From an uncultured Halomonas sp. (GTDB lineage Bacteria > Pseudomonadota > Gammaproteobacteria > Pseudomonadales > Halomonadaceae): a stretch of 64,000 bases of DNA. The translations under genes were made by a program, and so were the position numbers. The notes under the pieces are model-generated. The model was not told where the DNA came from. It searched no databases and saw only the letters and a program-made list of their open reading frames with translations. Positions within the stretch are counted from its first letter, which is position 1; each line of letters starts with the position of its first letter. The stretch is taken from assembly GCF_947493865.1 (NCBI RefSeq), contig NZ_CANLTC010000015.1, positions 36,489 to 100,488 of the forward strand, read 5' to 3'. This document shows positions 60,948-64,000 of this stretch, in pieces.

Positions 60948-62225
60948 TCATCCAAGTACGCTGGGCAACCATAGGGTCAGGGCCGGGAACAGAATCAGGA
61001 TCAGCAGCACCAGCACCGCGGTCAGCACGAAGGGCCAGATGGTCTTGAACAGCGCCGTGATTTCGAGGTGGCTGACTGCCGCCGCCACGAACACACAGGC
61101 GCCCATGGGCGGCGTGATCAGGGCGATGGTGATATTCAGGGTGATGATGATGCCCAGATGCACCGTATCGATGCCCGCCATCATCGCCACCGGAGCGAAG
61201 ATCGGGGTGAGCAGCATCAGCGCCGAGACCTCCTCCATGAACATGCCGGTGATGAAAGTGATGCCGCTGAGCATCAGCAGCACCAGGATCGGCTGATCGG
61301 TGTAGGGTGCCAGCAGTTCGACGAACTGGGTGGGCACTTGCGCATAGGAGAGCAGCCAGCTGATCGTCGCCGACGCCGCCATGATCAGGAAGATCGCCGA
61401 GGTGAGCCGGGTCGTCTCGACGATCGCCCGCCAGAAGTCGACAAGACGCAGATTGCCCAAGGCGATGCCGCAAAGGGCCACGTAGAGCGCCGTCAGCGCA
61501 CCGGATTCCGTGGGGGTGACGAAACCCAGCACGATGCCGGCGACGATGATGAACGGGGCGATGAGTGCCGGCAAAGCCGCCAGCGCCGCTCGGCCCAGCT
61601 CAGCGGCCCCAGGCCAGCCACCACGTTTGGTCAACCCCTTGCGCCAGGCGTAGAAGGCATTCATCGCCATGAAGGCCACGCCCAGGACCAGTCCGGGAAT
61701 CACCCCGGCCAGGAACAGATCCCCCACGGAAGTGTTGGTCAATGAGGCATACAGGATCATGAAGATGCTGGGGGGAATGATCGGCCCGATCAGCGAGCTG
61801 CCGGCGGTCAGGCCGGCGGCGAAGGCGGTGGAGTAGCCCTCCTTGCGCATGGGCGGCACCAGTAGCGAGCCCAGCGCCGAGGTGTCCGCCACGGCGGAGC
61901 CGTTGACCCCGGCGAAGAACACGCTCGATACCACGTTGACATGCCCCATGCCGCCGCGCAGGTGGCCGACCAGCAGGCGCGCCAGGCCCATCAGGCGCTC
62001 GGTCAGGCCGCTTGCATTCATCAGGTTGCCGGCCAGGATGAACAGCGGGATCGCCATCAGCGAGAAGACGTTGATACCGCCGAAGAACTGCTGTGGCATC
62101 ATGCGCGCCAACATGCCCGGGTCGACGAACATGAAGCCCACCACCGCCGTTACCAGCAGGGCGAGGAATAACGGCAGGCCGAGCAGCACATGCACAAGAA
62201 AGACCGCCAGCATGGTGAGCGTCAT
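60948..62225 (-). CDS. TRAP transporter large membrane subunit (DctM)
   Basis: A 425-residue, 12-TM permease: LVTAVVGFMFVDPG near the start, GLARLLVGHLRGGMGHVNVV (about 90-109), VADTSALGSLLVPPM (about 123-137), PIIPPSIFMILYASLTNTSV (about 160-180) and ITFITGMFMEEVSALMLLTP (about 330-349). It moves the substrate with sodium. GGAGCAGG precedes the ATG at 62225, which overlaps the DctQ stop (ATGA). Third gene of the P-Q-M-dipeptidase operon. Confidence 0.93.
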   Translation of the reverse strand: MTLTMLAVFLVHVLLGLPLFLALLVTAVVGFMFVDPGMLARMMPQQFFGGINVFSLMAIPLFILAGNLMNASGLTERLMGLARLLVGHLRGGMGHVNVVSSVFFAGVNGSAVADTSALGSLLVPPMRKEGYSTAFAAGLTAGSSLIGPIIPPSIFMILYASLTNTSVGDLFLAGVIPGLVLGVAFMAMNAFYAWRKGLTKRGGWPGAAELGRAALAALPALIAPFIIVAGIVLGFVTPTESGALTALYVALCGIALGNLRLVDFWRAIVETTRLTSAIFLIMAASATISWLLSYAQVPTQFVELLAPYTDQPILVLLMLSGITFITGMFMEEVSALMLLTPIFAPVAMMAGIDTVHLGIIITLNITIALITPPMGACVFVAAAVSHLEITALFKTIWPFVLTAVLVLLILILFPALTLWLPSVLG

Positions 62226-62725
62226 ACGTCCTGCTCCGTCATCGTCTTCAGCGGCGCCGGCCCGTACCAGAGGGCATGCCAGGCCAGCAGAGCGAAGCCG
62301 GTGGGCATCGACATCATGGGGATGGTACGGCTGATGCCCAGGCCTGAGCTGGTGAACATGGCTACGGAGTGAGCATAGCGATAGCTGAACAGGGCGCCGC
62401 CGATGGCCAGACCCAGGGTCAGCAGCCATTGGTAAAGATTGAGCAGGCGGCATAGTGGCGTCGGCAATAACCGTTCGATCAGGGCGACCCTCATATGGCC
62501 GCCCTCTACCCACACGGCCCCGGCGGCCAGCAGCACGGCGCCAATGATCAGAAAGCGCGCCAGCTCGTCCGTCCAGATGGGGGCGCCGCCGGCCAGATAA
62601 CGTAAAAAGACCGCGTAGAGGATGACCCCCAGATTGATCAGTAAAAGGGCGCTGGCGATAGTGATCGACACCCTTCGACTAATCGCCAGCACCCGCTTTC
62701 GCAGTACCAACAAAGCACTAGCCAT
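62222..62725 (-). CDS. TRAP transporter small membrane subunit (DctQ)
   Basis: A 167-residue protein with four membrane helices and the family core FLRYLAGGAPIWTDELARFL (about 40-59) followed by GAVWVEGGHMRV (about 68-79). It joins DctM as the small subunit. Starts 21 bases after the DctP gene with only a weak ribosome site. The subunit is shorter-tailed than typical but complete. Confidence 0.88.
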   Translation of the reverse strand: MASALLVLRKRVLAISRRVSITIASALLLINLGVILYAVFLRYLAGGAPIWTDELARFLIIGAVLLAAGAVWVEGGHMRVALIERLLPTPLCRLLNLYQWLLTLGLAIGGALFSYRYAHSVAMFTSSGLGISRTIPMMSMPTGFALLAWHALWYGPAPLKTMTEQDV

Positions 62726-62746
62726 GATGCGACCACATCTGGGCCA

Positions 62747-63781
62747 TCACTGCGCCAACTGCGTCATGCCGGCATCCTCAAAGGCCATATCGACCCAACG
62801 CTGCTCGATATCCTGGGTCTTCAGCCATTCCAGATAAGCCGGCTGGCCCTGCTCGCGAAAGGCGTTCAGATTCTCTTCGGACGGTTCGATGACCTGCATG
62901 CCCTGCTCTTCGAGATAGGCGATGCGCTTATCCACCTTGGCCTCGTTGTGTTCCCGGGCCATGGCGTTGGCTTCGTCGACCGCCTCCAGGAAGGCCTGGC
63001 GGGTCTGCTCGTCCCAGCCGTCGATCATCGCGCCGTTGCCCACCAGGAACTGATCCGAGTACTGGATATTGGCCAGGGTCAGATATTTCTGCACCTCGTA
63101 GAGGCTGCCCATGATGATGTACATCGGCGGGTTCATCTGCCCGTCCGCCACCCCGGTACGCAGGGCCATGTACACCTCGGTCCAGGGAATCGGCGTCCCC
63201 GAGGCGCCAAAGGCTTCGTAGAGCGCCACCTGGCTGGGGTCCATGGCGCGAAAGCGTAGCCCCTTGAAATCCTCCGGGGCGCGAATGGGCTTCTCGTCAT
63301 TGGTGAAGGCCAGGAAACCGCCCTCCTCGACTACCGCCAGCATCTCGATGCCGGTGCGTTCACGCAGCGTCTCGTCAAACGCCTGCCAGTAGTCACCTTC
63401 ATCGAAGAAGGTCCGCGCCGCCTCGAAATCCTCGAACAGGAAGGGGATGGCGCTGACATAGATTTCCGGCATCACCGGCGATATCCCGGCGAAGGAGGCG
63501 ATGTTCAGATTCGGCGAACTCATGGTCTGCTCCATGCGGGCCTGCTCTTCACCGAGCTGGCTGTTGGGGTAGAGCCTGAGCTCGAGTTCGCCGCCGGTCT
63601 TCTCCGCTACCAGTTCCTTGAGATTGGTGGCGAACACGTGCACCGCGTTCTTCTCCGGGTCCGGCGCACCGTTGTAGCTCAGGTTGACCGTGGTGGCCGC
63701 CTGGGCGGTGCCCACTAGGCTGATAGCGCCGAGCAAACAGACCGTACGCACCGCACTTGAGAAGCGCCTGGAAAAGGACAT
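62747..63781 (-). CDS. TRAP transporter substrate-binding protein (DctP)
   Basis: A 344-residue periplasmic binding protein with a Sec signal peptide (about 1-30, cleavage near AQA-ATT). DctP features: GELELRLYPNSQLGEEQARM (about 66-85), the Arg-containing core FKGLRFRAMDPSQVALYEAFG (in two halves, about 148-168) and TGVADGQMNPP (about 187-197). That Arg usually pairs with a carboxylate of the ligand. AAGGAG precedes the ATG at 63781. First gene of the operon. The dipeptidase behind it hints at a D-amino-acid peptide ligand, but organic acids are more usual. Confidence 0.92.
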   Translation of the reverse strand: MSFSRRFSSAVRTVCLLGAISLVGTAQAATTVNLSYNGAPDPEKNAVHVFATNLKELVAEKTGGELELRLYPNSQLGEEQARMEQTMSSPNLNIASFAGISPVMPEIYVSAIPFLFEDFEAARTFFDEGDYWQAFDETLRERTGIEMLAVVEEGGFLAFTNDEKPIRAPEDFKGLRFRAMDPSQVALYEAFGASGTPIPWTEVYMALRTGVADGQMNPPMYIIMGSLYEVQKYLTLANIQYSDQFLVGNGAMIDGWDEQTRQAFLEAVDEANAMAREHNEAKVDKRIAYLEEQGMQVIEPSEENLNAFREQGQPAYLEWLKTQDIEQRWVDMAFEDAGMTQLAQ

Positions 63782-63918
63782 GAGCGTCTCCTTGTTGTTA
63801 TTCGTATTCAACAAGCTTTTAGTATTGATGGATCCGTGAAGCATGTCGAGTTCATGCAGATGAACAGGTAGAAGTATAAAAAGGGATCAAGTCGCCGGCG
63901 AGCTGCCAGATATGTCGC

Positions 63919-64000
63919 TTAGCTGTCGGGGCCCGTGTGATTAATTACACGTTTCCAAAATAAATCGGGGCGCTCTTGCTGCCACTGCTTCATGGCCTCG
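63919..64000 (-). CDS. 3' end of an unidentified gene (cut by window end)
   Basis: The minus strand reads without stop from the window edge: EAMKQWQQERPDLFWKRVIN followed by HTGPDS and TAA at 63919. Codon choice is gene-like and the tail is polar. No family could be named from 26 residues. It is on the same strand as the TRAP operon and could be a regulator or another operon member upstream of dctP. Confidence 0.5.
   Translation of the reverse strand, partial: EAMKQWQQERPDLFWKRVINHTGPDS

Noticed and set aside
1..64000. CRISPR arrays, rRNA, tRNA or insertion sequences
   Set aside because: No regularly spaced repeats, transposase motifs or cloverleaf-like segments were seen by eye. A tRNAscan or ISfinder search would be decisive, and a hit would overturn this.

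Overview
The window looks like a chromosome segment of a moderately halophilic gammaproteobacterium, most likely Halomonadaceae. This is inferred from GC-rich coding sequence, three separate BCCT betaine-type carriers plus an SSS symporter and a TRAP system, and a nar locus carrying a parvulin gene after narI. No rRNA, tRNA, CRISPR array, intact insertion sequence or prophage was found.

Left part (1-27.8 kb), accessory transport and catabolism: a VapBC toxin-antitoxin pair cut by the window edge, a DHA2-type drug exporter, a small RTX calcium-binding protein, a BCCT carrier translationally coupled to a CocE-type hydrolase, and a HAD phosphatase with an amphi-Trp protein. Next come an SSS symporter with a previously easy-to-miss 39-residue membrane protein, a divergent LysR, and a creatinine block (creatininase, BCCT carrier, creatinase). 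After that lie a two-component pair (hybrid kinase plus REC-GGDEF-EAL regulator), a CvfB-like RNA-binding protein, and a second catabolic block. That block holds two proteins of unknown function, a BCCT carrier, an M19 dipeptidase, an aldehyde dehydrogenase and a divergent LysR.

27.8-30.1 kb is an AT-rich patch between a LysR gene and a Crp/Fnr gene. It carries a secreted hypothetical protein, an orphan MazE-like antitoxin with an 18-bp palindromic operator, an ATP-grasp enzyme, and a scar built from decayed copies of the 3' ends of the two flanking genes.

30.1-51.7 kb is a nitrate-respiration island: Crp/Fnr regulator (DNR-like), parvulin isomerase, narIJHG and a NarK-like MFS on the minus strand. 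On the plus strand are narXL, three further NarK-type transporters, a UspA protein, anr (Fe-S FNR) and a HemN-like protein. FNR-type sites precede two narK genes and the hemN-like gene, and recurrent TACC(T/C)(C/A)C heptamers lie in the nar intergenic regions. Two proteins look like repurposed family members: a NarK homologue lacking both nitrate-binding arginines and a HemN homologue lacking the radical-SAM cysteine motif.

51.7-64 kb: SirB2-like protein, a sulfide/persulfide module (MBL hydrolase plus two YeeE/YedE half-permeases), DsbG and DsbD, and a translationally coupled four-gene operon (acyl-CoA dehydrogenase-like, PIG-L deacetylase, NodS-like methyltransferase, GT2). Last come a TRAP transporter operon ending in a VanX-type dipeptidase, and the 3' end of one more gene at the right edge.
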